Notes under the pieces: model-generated
The model's database searches: none
What the model saw: only the letters and a program-made list of their open reading frames with translations
Told to the model about the DNA's origin: nothing
Shown: positions 49,934-62,623 of the stretch, piece after piece
Layout: the number at the start of each line of letters is the position of its first letter
Position numbering within the stretch: the stretch's first letter is position 1
Position numbers and translations under genes: made by a program
From: Silurus meridionalis
Taxonomy: Eukaryota; Chordata; Actinopteri; Siluriformes; Siluridae
Length of the DNA: 64,000 bases
Assembly (NCBI RefSeq): GCF_014805685.1
Contig: NC_060911.1
Location: 11,472,212 to 11,536,211, forward strand
Direction of reading: 5' to 3'

Positions 49934-52900
49934 TTGGGCAGTAACGCTACCGGTACCGGTAACGCGTTACTTTTGAAAGTAACTAATACTGTAACGCGTT
50001 ACTTTTGAAAGTAACTAATACTGTAACGCGTTACTTTTAAAAATAAAGTAACTTTGTTACCGTTACCGTATGGTGCGTTACCCGTTACTTTTTTTAATTA
50101 ATTAATTTGGGCTGAAGTGTAGACTACAGCCTAACTTGCTTACAGCACCGTCGAATTGTAGGATTGGTGGATAAACCACTGTAAACACGAAGAAGACGAC
50201 GCACTGTGGGCGTGTCTCCGTTTATTCAGGTCTTTGCGGCAGTAATGGCGAGTCGAGGCGAGAGCAAGTTTCGAGTTTCTCAAAGTGGAAATATGCTCAT
50301 TATTTCACTTTAGTTGAGTATAAAAACAAAAAGTTTTAAGTCAAATGTAAGTTGTGTCTTTCTGGTTCGAAGCTCGTATCTACTGCGATAAACAGCAACT
50401 CCAATCTGTTGGAGGGAGAGAGATAGCTAATATGATGGAAAGGAGAAAGGTAGATATGTTGTGTGTTCAGGAGACCAAGTGGAAAGGAAGTAAGGCCAGG
50501 AACATTGGAGGTGGGTTTAAACTGTTTTATTATGGTGTCGATGGAAAGAGAAATGGTGTAGGGGTGATTCTGAAGGAAGAGTACAGTAAGAGTGTAGTGG
50601 AGGTGAAGAGAGTTTCTGATAGGGTGATGATCGTGAAGGTAGAAGTTGAAGGGATGATGATAAATGTCATCAGTGCCTATGCTCCACAAGTCGGCTGTGA
50701 GATGGAGGAGAAGGAAAGATTCTGGAGTGAATTAGATGAAGTGGTAGATGGTGTACCTAGGAAAGAACGATTGGTGATTGGGGCAGACTTTAATGGGCAT
50801 GTAGGTGAAGGGAACAGAGGTGATGGGTAGGTAGGGTTTTAAGTAGAGGAATGTGGAAGAGCAGATGTTGGTAGATTTTGCTAAAAGGATGGAAATGGCA
50901 GTGGTGAACACTTATTTTAAGAAGAAGGAGGATCATAGGGTGACGTATAAAAGTGAAGGAAGGTGCACACAGGTGGACTTTGTGCTATGCAGGAGATGCA
51001 ACCTGATGGAGATTGGAGACTGTAAGGTGTTGGCAGGGGACAGTGTAGCTAGACAGCATCGGATGGTGGTCTGTAGAATGGTTGTGGAGGCGAAGAAGAA
51101 GAGGAGGAGAGTGAGGACTGAAAGAAGAATAAGATGGTGGAAACTGAAGGAGGAACAGTGTAGTGTGAGGTTCAGGGAAGAGGTCAGACAGAGGCTCGGT
51201 GGTGTTGAGGAGGTGTTGGATGATTGGGCAACTACTGCAGGAGTGATGAGGAGGCAGCTAGAAAAGTACTTGGTGTGACATCTGGAAATAGAAAGGAAGA
51301 CAAGGAGACGTGGTGGTGGAATGAGGAAGTGCAGGAGAGCATAAGGGGAAAGAGGTTGGCAAAACAGAAGTGGGATAGACAGAGTGATGAGAAAACTAGG
51401 CAGGAGTACAAGGAGATGTGGCAGCAGGTAAAGAGGGATGTGGCGAAAGCCAAGGAAAAGGCATATGAGGAGCTGTATGAGAGGTTGGACACTAAGGAAG
51501 GAGAAAAGGATTTATACAGATTGGCCAGGCAGAGGGACCGAGCAGGGAAGGATGTGCTGCAAGTTAGAGCATTAAAGGATGGAAATAGAAATGTGTTGAC
51601 TAGTGAGGAGAGTGTGTTAAGAAGGTGGAGGGAGAATTTTGAGCAGCTGATGAATGAGGAAAATCAGAGAGAGAGAAGGTTGGATGATGTGGAGTTGGTA
51701 AAGCAGGATGTAGATAGGATTAGTAAGGAGGAAGTGACAGCAGCGATTAAGAGGATGAGGAATGTTTGCAGTGGTGATGGACAGGTTGACGGACGAGGTC
51801 AGACAGGAGTCTCCCTGGACTATGGTGTTTGCGGATGATATTGTGATTTGTGGTGAGAGTAGGGAGCAGGTTGAGAAGAGCCTGGAGAGGTGGAGATATG
51901 CGCTGGAGAGAAGGGGAATTAAAGTCAGTAGGAGTAAGACAGAGTACATGTGTGTGAATGAGAGGGAGGGCAGTGGAGTGGTGCGGTTGCAGGGAGAAGA
52001 GCTGGAGAAGGTGGAGGAGTTCAGGTACCTAGGGTCAACAGTGCAAAGTAATGGAGAGTGTGTTAGAGAAGTAAAGAAAAGAGTGCAGGCAGGGTGGAGT
52101 GGGTGGAGAAGAGTGTAGGGTATCTGCAAGAATGAAAGGGAAAGTTTATAGGACTGTGGTGAGACCTGCGATGTTGTATGGATTAGAGACAGTGGCATTG
52201 AGTAAAAGACAGGAGGTGGAGCTGGAGGTAGCAGAACTGAAGATGTTAAGGTTTTCGTTGGGAGTGACGACGATGGACAGGATTAGAAATTAGTTTTACA
52301 GCGCATGTAGGATGTTTTGGTGACAAGGTGAGGGAGGCGAGATTGAGATGGTTTGGACATGTGCAGAGGAGGGACATGAATTATATTGGTAGAAGAATGC
52401 TGAGGATGGAGTCACCACGAAGGAGGAAAAGAGGAAGACCAAGGAGGAGGTTTATGGATGTGGTGAGGGAAGACATGCAGGTAGTTGGTGTGAAAGAGGC
52501 AGATGTAGAGGACAGGGTGGTATGGAGACGGATGATCCGCTGTGGCGACCACTAATGGGAGCAGCCGAAAGAAGAAGAAGATGAAGATATATATATAGGT
52601 ACGAGATATATATATATATATATACAGGGAGTGCAGAATTATTAGGCAAATGAGTATTTTGACCACATCATCCTCGTTATGCATGTTGTCTTACTCCAAG
52701 CTGTATAGGCTGGAAAGCCTACTACCAATTAAGCATATTAGGTGATGTGCATCTCTGTAATGAGAAGGGGTGTGGTCTAATGACATCAACACCCTATATC
52801 AGGTGTGCATAATTATTAGGCAACTTTCTTTCCTTTGGCAAAATGGGTCAAAAGAAGGACTTGACAGGCTCAGAAAAGTCAAAAATAGTGAGATATATTG

Positions 52901-54180
52901 CAGAGGGATGCAGCAGTCTTAAAATAGCCAAGCTTCTGAGCGTGATCATCGAACAATCAAGCGTTTCATTCAAAATAGTCGACAGGGTCGCAAGAAGCGT
53001 GTGGAAAAACCAAGGCGCAAAATAACTGCCCGTGAACTGAGAAAAGTCAAGCGTGCAGCTGCCAAGATGCCACTTGCCACCAGTTTGGCCATATTTCAGA
53101 GCTGCAACATCACTGGGTGCCCAAAAGCACAAGGTGTGCAATACTCAGAGACATGGCCAAGGTAAGAAAGGCAGAAAGTCGACCACCACTGAACAAGACA
53201 CACAAGCTGAAGCGTCAAGACTGGGCCAAGAAATATCTCAAGACTGATTTTTCTAAGGTTTTATGGACTGATGAAATGAGAGTGAGTCTTGATGGGCCAG
53301 ATGGATGGGCCCGTGGCTGGATTGGTAAAGGGCAGAGAGCTCCAGTCCGACTCAGGCGCCAGCAAGGTGGAGGTGGAGTACTGGTTTGGGCTGGTATCAT
53401 CAAAGATGAGCTTGTGGGGCCTTTTCGGGTTGAGGATGGAGTCAAGCTGAACTCCCAGTCCTACTGCCAGTTTCTGGAAGACACCTTCTTCAAGCAGTGG
53501 TACAGGAAGAAGTCTGCATCCTTCAAGAAAACATGATTTTCATGCAGGACAATGCTCCATCACACACGTCCAAGTACTCCACAGCGTGGCTGGCAAGAAA
53601 GGGTATAAAAGAAGAAAATCTAATGATATGGCCTCCTTGTTCACCTGATCTGAACCCCATTGAGAACCTGTGGTCCATCATCAAATGTGCGATTTACAAG
53701 GAGGAAAACAGTACACCTCTCTGAACAGTGTCTGGGAGGCTGTGGTTGCTGCTGCAATGTTGATGGTGAACAGATCAAAACACTGACAGAATCCATGGAT
53801 GGCAGGCTTTTGAGTGTCCTTGCAAAGAAAGGTGGCTATATTGGTCACTGATTTGTTTTTGTTTGGTTTTGAATGTCAGAAATGTATATTTGTGAATGTT
53901 GAGATGTTATATTGGTTTCACTGGTAAAAATAAATAATTGAAATGGGTATGAATTTGTTTTTTGTTAAGTTGCCTAATAATTATGCACAGTAATAGTCAC
54001 CTGCACACACAGATATCCCCCTAAAATAGCTAAAACTAAAAACTACTTCCAAAAATATTCAGCTTTGATATTAATGAGTTTTTTGTGTTCATTGAGAACA
54101 TGGTTGTTGTTCAAATTAAATCCTCAAATAAAATTAATCCTCAAAAATACAACTTGCCTAATAATTCTGCACTCCCTGTG

Positions 54181-54240
<60 letters not shown>

Positions 54241-57200
54241 GTATACACACAAATTTTGTATTTATTTCTTTATATATTTTTAATTTGTCCTGCAGGAGTC
54301 CCCCGAATGGTTTTATTTTCCCGCAACCCCTTACACATGAGTATTTTACCACCCGCACCTGCATTCACCAAATAATTCTTGTCACGGCACCGCACTTATT
54401 CCGCAGCAGGTCTCTACCTTAAGCTACCAATTAATATTTCTCACAAATGACTCTCACATATATTATCTATTCCAGCCCAGTCTCACGCCATTTCCTTATA
54501 TAGTAACAAAATGCAACTTATTGACTCGTGTTAATAGACAAGAATTTACCTTTTTTTGAGGTTTGAATAGAATTTGAATAGAAAGCATTTTTGGTGCCAC
54601 TGCCAGTTTTCTTTTTGCTACTGGATTAAAAAAAACATTGTTTTTTTTTTTCTCGTTTGTTATTGATTATTTTTAAATCTTCAAACACTATTACTCAACA
54701 TTTAAGAAGGTTTTTATCCTTGTAATAATTGCTTTATATTATATTACATTATATAGCTACTCACTATTATAAACCATCGCCAGTGGTTCTTTTCACTCAA
54801 AATACAGTAAATTTATTCTCCCGGTTAATTAAGGAGACTGTGTTCATTAGATACACACACATTTATTACAGTATAAACTAACCCTTACCCTAACCGTATA
54901 TTTTCTGACTAATTCTCTGATAAAAACTTGGATAAAAAATGACCTTTGGCATTTCTGTCAGCATTTCCCATGATCCTCTGCCTCCATTGCTATGGAGACA
55001 GAGCCAGCCTAAGTCAGTCGTGCTGAGTGACACGAAAAAAAGGGAGATTCGTATCCGTAAACACTAATCAATAGATTAAATTTTATGACTTTATATAACG
55101 AAATGCAATGAAACTGTTGTCTATTCAACCTCTAAATGATAATAACTACAAATGTTACCAACATTCCATTTCTGCATTAGATCAGTTAAAAGACAATCTG
55201 TTTCTTTTATCTTAGGTTATCGACTCATTCACATTTTTTATATTTTCTCTCTTGAAGCTCTTTCCCCGTTTAACAATGGAATCATTTATAGTCATTATCT
55301 GGCTGATCATTGTCTGTGTATTAGCAGACACAATGTAGACTTTCTTACAAATGTATAGATTAACAATTTAATCTGAAAGGGTGGATTTAAAGAAGGATAA
55401 AACAAGTGAAAAAGCAAAACGTCATAAAAAAGCAAATATTTTCAATAGAGAGAAACCAAGGTCGATATTATAGGACAAATGTGCAAGTTATACACTATAT
55501 GTAGAAATACACCCAGATGTCTCCTACTGTGTAATGCTGGCCTATGTGGATAGCAACATTACAAACAGTATGTGATCTGCTGCAACCAATAAATAGTTCT
55601 CTCTTTTAAAGTTTTGTTTACAATGGATGAATCTCATAAAAATCACACCAGTCTAACATCATATGTGATTACTCTCATGTCCTGTTCTAAGCTCTTTCCC
55701 TGAGCATGGGGCAGAGTGAGTCCTACCCAAAGCTTATCTATTAATGCTTGCTGCAGTTCCTATTTGATAATAATTTGTAATTTATGGAATTTGCCAGATG
55801 CACTTATCCTGATGTTAAGTGTTCAGGAGACCAAGTGGTAAGGGAGTAAGGCCATGAACATTGGAAAGTAAGAGTGTAGTGAAGTTGAAGAAAGTTTCTG
55901 ATAGGGTGATGAACATGAATCTAGGGCTAGTTTGAAGGGGTGATGATAAATATAATCAGTGCTTATGCTCCACAAGTAGGTTGTGAAATGGAGAAGAAGG
56001 AAAAAGTCAGGAGTGATTTAGATGAAGTGGTAGAAGGTGAACCTAGGAATGAAAGATTGGTGATTGTAGCAGAATTCAATGGCCATGCTGGTGAAGGGAA
56101 CAGAGGTGATGAGGAGGTGATGGGTAGGTATGGCCTTAGGGAGATTAATGTGGACGGGCATGGTGGTACATTTTGCGAAAAGGATGGACATGGCAGTGGT
56201 AAATAAATATTTTAAGAAGACAGTGAACACAGGTGGATTATATTCAATGCAGGAGATTCAACTTGAAAGAGATTAGAGACTGTAAAGTGGCAGGGGACAG
56301 TGATTGGATGGTGGTCTATAGGATGGCTTTTGGAGGTAAAGAAAAAAAGGAAAAGAGTGAGGACTGAAAAAAGAATAAGATGGTGGAAACTGAAGGAGGA
56401 AGACTGTAGTGTGAGATTCAGGGAAGAGGTCAGACAGGGGCTCGGTGGTGGTAAAGAGGTGCTGGATGATTGCGCAAATACTACAGAAGTGTTAAGGAGA
56501 CAGCCATAGGGAAAGAAAGCATAGGAGAAAGAGGTTGGCTAAACAGAATTGGGTTCAGCAGAGTGATGAGAAAAGTAGGCAGGAGTACAAAAAGATGCTG
56601 CAGCAGGTGAAGAGAAATGTGGCTAACACAAAAGAAAAAGCATATGAGTTGTATTAGAAGTTGGACACTAAAGAACAGGGGTCTCAAACTCGCGGCCCGG
56701 GGGCCAATTGCGGCCCGAGGGACGATAGTTTGCGGCCCCCGCCTTAATATGAAAGTTTAATTTTAGTGCGGCCTGCGAGTTTGATATGTATGGCATTTTA
56801 CAGTGTTGTGTGCGGAGCTAAACGAACCTACCAATCACGGTGGGGTATATGGCTCGCGGGGGCGGGACATCGGCCGGGCTTGATGTAAGCAGAGAAACAT
56901 TTCTCAATGAGTAAAAGATACAGCAGCGTTGCCATGGAGTGTTTTCTTCCCTGCCTGGCTGGCTGCCTCGTTTCTTTTGGGCACACGCGGACATTCGCCC
57001 CAGCGGACATTCGCCTCGCGGGGGCGGGACATCGGCCGGGCTTGATGTAAGCAGAGAAACATTTCTCAATAAGTAAAAGATACAGCAGCGTTGCCATGGA
57101 GTGTTTTCTTCCCTGCCTGGCTGGCTGCCTCGTTTCTTTTGGGCACACGCGGACATTCGCCCCAGCACGCTGCGTTCACCACACTTAAAAAAAAAAGTTT

Positions 57201-60200
57201 TCTTAAGTTGCTGCCCAGCGGGACATTATACATATATAGACGTATCTAAATGTGTATGTGTATGTGTGTGTGTATATATACTCTCTCTCTCTGACAAAAT
57301 AAATCAAAGTGATGTGTACGCGGCGGGATAAAAGAAAAGTAAGGAGCTCAATGCAGCCTAATGTAGTCTGCAGTCACATAGCGACACCTGTCCATCGGCA
57401 ATAACAGTCCTTGGTAACCCGGACCATTTATAGGGTCGCACCGTTATTTATGGGTCATTGTTTTTTTTTCCATCGCGCTATTTGCATTGTATTCGCATTG
57501 CCTCACACAATGAACATTACATATATTTCTATATGATGTAAAAGTAGTCAAAACAAATGACATCGACAACAGCACGGTGTCATTTCCGCTTTTTTCCCCT
57601 GTAACAACAGCACATAAAAAGAAGCGGGAATGACGTTCTCCATGTAGTGAGATGTTCACTGTCCGTCAGCTAAAGGCTTGATTGGAACGTCAATGCAACA
57701 GTGACAAGTTGAATTCTATATATTACACAGCCCCAAACATGTCTTTTTCAAAGCCTGCAATGAAGAGAAAGGTTGGTGATGAGCACAGACAATTTCAGGA
57801 AAAGTGGGAAATGCAATATTTCTTTGTTGAGCATAGGGGCACCCCGACATGTCTTATTTGCACAGAGAAAGTTGCGGTGCACAAGGAATACAATTTGAAA
57901 CGTCATTACACAACTAGACATGCTGAGGAGTATGCGAAATACCAGGGAGATGAGAGAGCCAACCGGGTTGCCAATCTTAAAACATGTCTACTGAGGCAAC
58001 AAGATTTCTTCAAGAAAGCAACCAAAGAGAGTAATGCAGCAGTCGAAGCTATCTACATGGTTAGTGAGATGATTGCTACAGCAGGAAAGCCATTCAAAGA
58101 AGGTGAATTTGTCAAAAAGTGCATATTACAGGCTGCAAGTATAATCTGTCCAGAAAAGAAAGGTCAGTTTAGCAACATCAGCCTTTTTGCCAACACCGTG
58201 GCAGAGCGCATTTCTGACCTGTCAAGTGACATTTATGACCAACCGTGTGAGAAAGCCAAATGTTTCAGTGTATACTCAGTCGCTCTTGATGAGACCACAG
58301 ACATCACCGAAACTGCCCAGCTCACAATGTATGTCCGTGGTGTTAATGACAATTTTGAAGTGATGGAGGAGTTGCTCAGAGTAATTCCAATGCATGGCCA
58401 GACCACCGCTCAGGAGATATATTGCCAGTTGTGTGATGCCATTAAGAATGCCGGTTTGCCATGGAAGAGGTTTATTGGGATAACAACCGATGGAGCGGCA
58501 TCAATGACAGGGAGGAAAAATGGACTGCAGCAAATGCCTGAAGTTTGACAATGTCTGTCGTTGTGAAAAGCATCAACCAAATCAAATCCAGGGGCTTAAA
58601 GCACCGAAGGTTCCGTGCTTTTTTAGAGGAAATGGAGTCAGAATATGGGGATGTGCTCTACTTCACCGAGGTACATTGGCTCAGCAGGGGAAACGTACTG
58701 AAGAGATTTTTTGAGTTGAGAGCAGAAGTGAAAGCCTTCATGGAGAAGGATGGAGTGGCTGTTCCTGTGCTAAGTGATCCCAAATGGCTCATGGACTTAG
58801 CTTTATCTTGTTTACAGCTTCCCTGAGCTTTCCCGAATGTTCAAGCGGACCATGTGCCTTTTTGGGAGCACATACTTGTGTGAAAAGCTCTTCTCCACCT
58901 TGAACTTCAATAAGTCCAAGTATAGGTCCAGACTTACTGATGATCATCTTCAAGCCATACTGAGGGTCTCAACTGCTTCCTCCCTCAAGCTAAATGTGGC
59001 TCGGCTATGCGAGAGGAGGCGCTGCCAGGTCTCTGGCAGCAAGAAGTAGGCAAGAGAAGCCATGTTCAGAAGAACAGTTCATGTTCTTCAATGTTCCATT
59101 CATGTTCAGGACAATTCATGTTCAGAAGAAGGTTAAAGGTTAAAGAACTGTTAATACAGACATTTGAATCTGAATACAGCAGATATAGAAGACTGAAGAA
59201 ATCACATATAGTCGCTAACTAGAGAAATCGAATTATTATTATTATTTTCATGATTATAATTATTATTTTTTTATTTATTAGTGATTGATTTATTTTCTTA
59301 TTGATTCTTAATTTCTTTATTTATTTTTTCATTGATTCTTAATTTATTTATTTTTTCAACTTATTTTGTGTTAAAAAATAAAGAGATTTGAGAAGATTGG
59401 TATTTTTTAAACAAAGCTTTTCTTGTGGAAAACCTGATGTGGCCCAGCCTCACCCAGCCTCACCCAGACTCTGCCTCCAGCAGCCCCCAGGTAAATTGAG
59501 TTTGAGACCCCTGCTAAAGAAGGAGAAAAGGATTTATACAGATTGGCCAGGCAGAGGAAAGGATGTGCTACAAGTTATAGCAATAAAGGGTGCAAATGGA
59601 AATGTGTTGACCAGTGAGGAGAGTGTGTTGAGAAGATGGAGGGATAAATAAATGAGGAGCATTAGAGAGAAAGTGTGGAGAGTGTTTGTGTGGATTTAGA
59701 GGAAGTATACGACAGAGTGCCAAGAGAGGAGTTGTGGTTATGTATGAGGAAGTCTGGTGTGTCAGAGAAGTATGTGAAGGTGGTGCAGGACATGTATGAG
59801 GACAGTATGACAGAAGTGAAGTGTGCAGTAGGACCGACAGACTGGTTTGAGGTGGAGGTGGGACTGCATCAAGGATCGGCTCTGAGCCCTTTCCTGTTTG
59901 CAGTGGTGATGGACAGTTTGATGGACGAGGTCAGACAGGAGTCTCCATGGACTATGATGTCTGTGGATGATATTGTGATTTGTGGTGAGAGTAGGGAGCA
60001 GGTTGAGAAGAGCCTGGAGAGGTGGAGGTACACGCTGGAGAGAAGGGGAATGAAAGTCAGTAGGAGTAAGACAGAGTACATTTGTGTGAATGAGAGGGAG
60101 GGCAGTGGAGTGGTGCAGTTGAAGGGAGGAGGTGGATGAATTTAAAGTACCTGGGCTCAACAGTGCAATGTAATGGAGAATGTGGAGAGAAGTGAAGAAA

Positions 60201-60663
60201 AGAGTGCAGGCAGGGTGGAGTGGGTGGAGAAGAGTGATAGCAGGAGTGATTTGTGATAGAAGGGTATCTGCATGCGTGTAAGGGAAAGTTATAGGACTGT
60301 GGTGAGACCTGCGATGTTGTATGGTTTAGAGACAGTGGCATTGACTAAAAGACAGGAGGTGGAGCTGGAGGTAGCAGAGCTGAAAATGTTGAGATTTTCA
60401 ATTGAAGTGACAATGAGTTTATTAGAGGGACCGCACATGTAGGACGTTTTGGAGACAAGGTAAGGGAGGAGTGACTGAGATGGTTTGGTCATGTGCAGAG
60501 GAGGGACATGGGGTATATTGGTAGAAGATGCTGAGGATGGACTACCAGGCAGGAGGAAAAGAGGAAGGCCAAGGAGGAGGTTTATGGATATGGTGAGGGA
60601 AGACATGCAAGTAGTTACTTAGAAAGAGAAAGAAGTAGAGGACAGGGTAGTATGAAGACAGAT

Positions 60664-60727
<64 letters not shown>

Positions 60728-61935
60728 CGCCATGGCTGCTCATCAGGGATAAATGCACACCATTCACCTTAACTCTTAAAATTCTGTAAAGCTTCTTTGA
60801 GACAATCTCTGTTGTGAAAAGTGCTATAGAAATAAACTTGACATGACAAAAACTTGACATCTGCTGTGGCGATCCCTAATGGGAGCAGTCGAAATAAGAT
60901 GATGATACTGGTTCATTAGGTCACAGACTAGGAAAACCATTAGTCCAAAAAAATAAAAAATTAAAGAATTGGCAGGAAATATAGTTACAAAAACAAGTAT
61001 TGCTGAGTGTTAATTTAAATACCTCTTAAAGAGGTAATAATTATAATAATTACTTAAATTCAAAGAATCACTGGTCTCTCTTCTGTACTTAGTCAATCTG
61101 CCCCAATGGTTGCCAACCCACTATCTAATACATTCTTAATAATATTAATCTTCTTACTCAGCTTTTAAGGTCAGAAATGATATAGAAATGAATGGCAAAA
61201 ATGCAGCTTTTTTTTTTTTAACTATCTGAGCTTTGTCCTTTAAGCACAGAGTTTTAAATAATATCTAATTAAATCGTCTGCGAAACACAGGGCTGAGCTG
61301 TACGTATGAAGCATTCCTTTACTGCTGTGTGCTGTACCGGCCACACCATTGTTCATGTTTGCTTAAAGTGTTTGCTTTAACATATTTGTTCAGTTTATAA
61401 CACATGAATAAGAAAATGTGAATGTAAGAATAAATCTTGATAATTTACTGTGATAAACTTATTTTTATTAATTTATGTTTTAATTATATATATTTAATAT
61501 AGTTTGAGCTGATTTGCACAGTTTAATTACTTTTGGATAGAACTGTGTGTAATTGTGGTACCTTTCCTGTATTAACTTAGGAAACCTTTGAAATTTTTTT
61601 TAATTATACATTTTTTTATAAATGATTCCATTTAATGAAAAAAGGTTTTTACCTTGCCATACAGGGTCTTGTAGGCAGCCTTTATCTGCTGTCGCTGAGC
61701 ATTACTGCGAGCAGTCAGAAGCTGCAGAATGGCTGCTTCGTCAGTGCCTGAGCACACAGAATTTGTTTTACATTAAAGTCACGTATTATTGTTTTATTTC
61801 TTCATTTAGTTGCACCCAGTCCATACAATGCCTTTTAAGTATTCACACACACTCACACACAGTGTTCCAAATGTTACAACCTTGAAATAATTTGGATCAT
61901 GAATCATTACATGTTTTAATGAAAGAAAAAAAAAT

Positions 61936-62032
<97 letters not shown>

Positions 62033-62566
62033 TATATACACTTCCAACCAGTAAATAAATAAAAGTAAATATATATAAATGATAAATAATTTATACAAAT
62101 TATAAATATTACTGTATACAAAAATAAAAACTGATGAAAAAAGGGTACCATAGTAGTACATGTGTGTTTGTAGTATTTTTATAGCTATTCTGTCTAGCCA
62201 TCCAGTCAAAACAAATCAATCAATACACCATACTCTTCGTGGTAGCTTTTAATTCGTCTACACATACTAAACAGTTTGTGGATACTGCTGGAATTTGTAC
62301 ATTTCCCATTGGGATGGATGATGTATGTAGGTATCTAAACCGACAATGCAAATTATTAAATGTTATTAAAATGATGTTTGTCAACTATGTTTGTTCTCAT
62401 ATCTCCAATCTCCTCAATAATAAGCTTGACATTTTAATTTCTATTATATTAGTCAAGTAATTTTCTCAATCACGGTTTGTCTGAAGAATAATCCAAACTC
62501 TCAGTAGATTCAAAATTGTAGAAATGATTCAGAAGTGTCTAAAATCTGTGCTCTATTGACTTGTGA

Positions 62567-62623
<57 letters not shown>

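Larger units (their letters stand above)
56676..59513 (+). mobile_element. Charlie-type hAT transposon with 8-bp TSD
   Basis: 2838 bp with tips caggggtctcaaactc and (inverted) gagtttgagacccctg, flanked by a perfect 8-bp duplication, ctaaagaa, at 56668-56675 and 59514-59521. Inserted in RTE copy 8. It carries a 162-bp tandem duplication near its left end and a broken transposase. Confidence 0.93.
55819..60902 (+). mobile_element. RTE-clade LINE, copy 8, split by a hAT element and a SINE-like insert
   Basis: Endonuclease pieces at 55940-56210 ([40 protein letters not shown]). The sequence breaks at 56675 inside the [22 protein letters not shown] stretch and resumes at 59514. The reverse transcriptase at 59690-60120 has the catalytic FADD changed to SVDD. 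The 3' end at 60862-60902 is separated by an insert at 60666-60861. Heavily decayed compared with copy 5. Confidence 0.87.

Noticed and set aside
57682..58548. Domesticated ZBED/GTF2IRD2-like host gene
   Set aside because: Intact tips with an 8-bp TSD, internal deletions and frameshifts mark it as a broken transposon.
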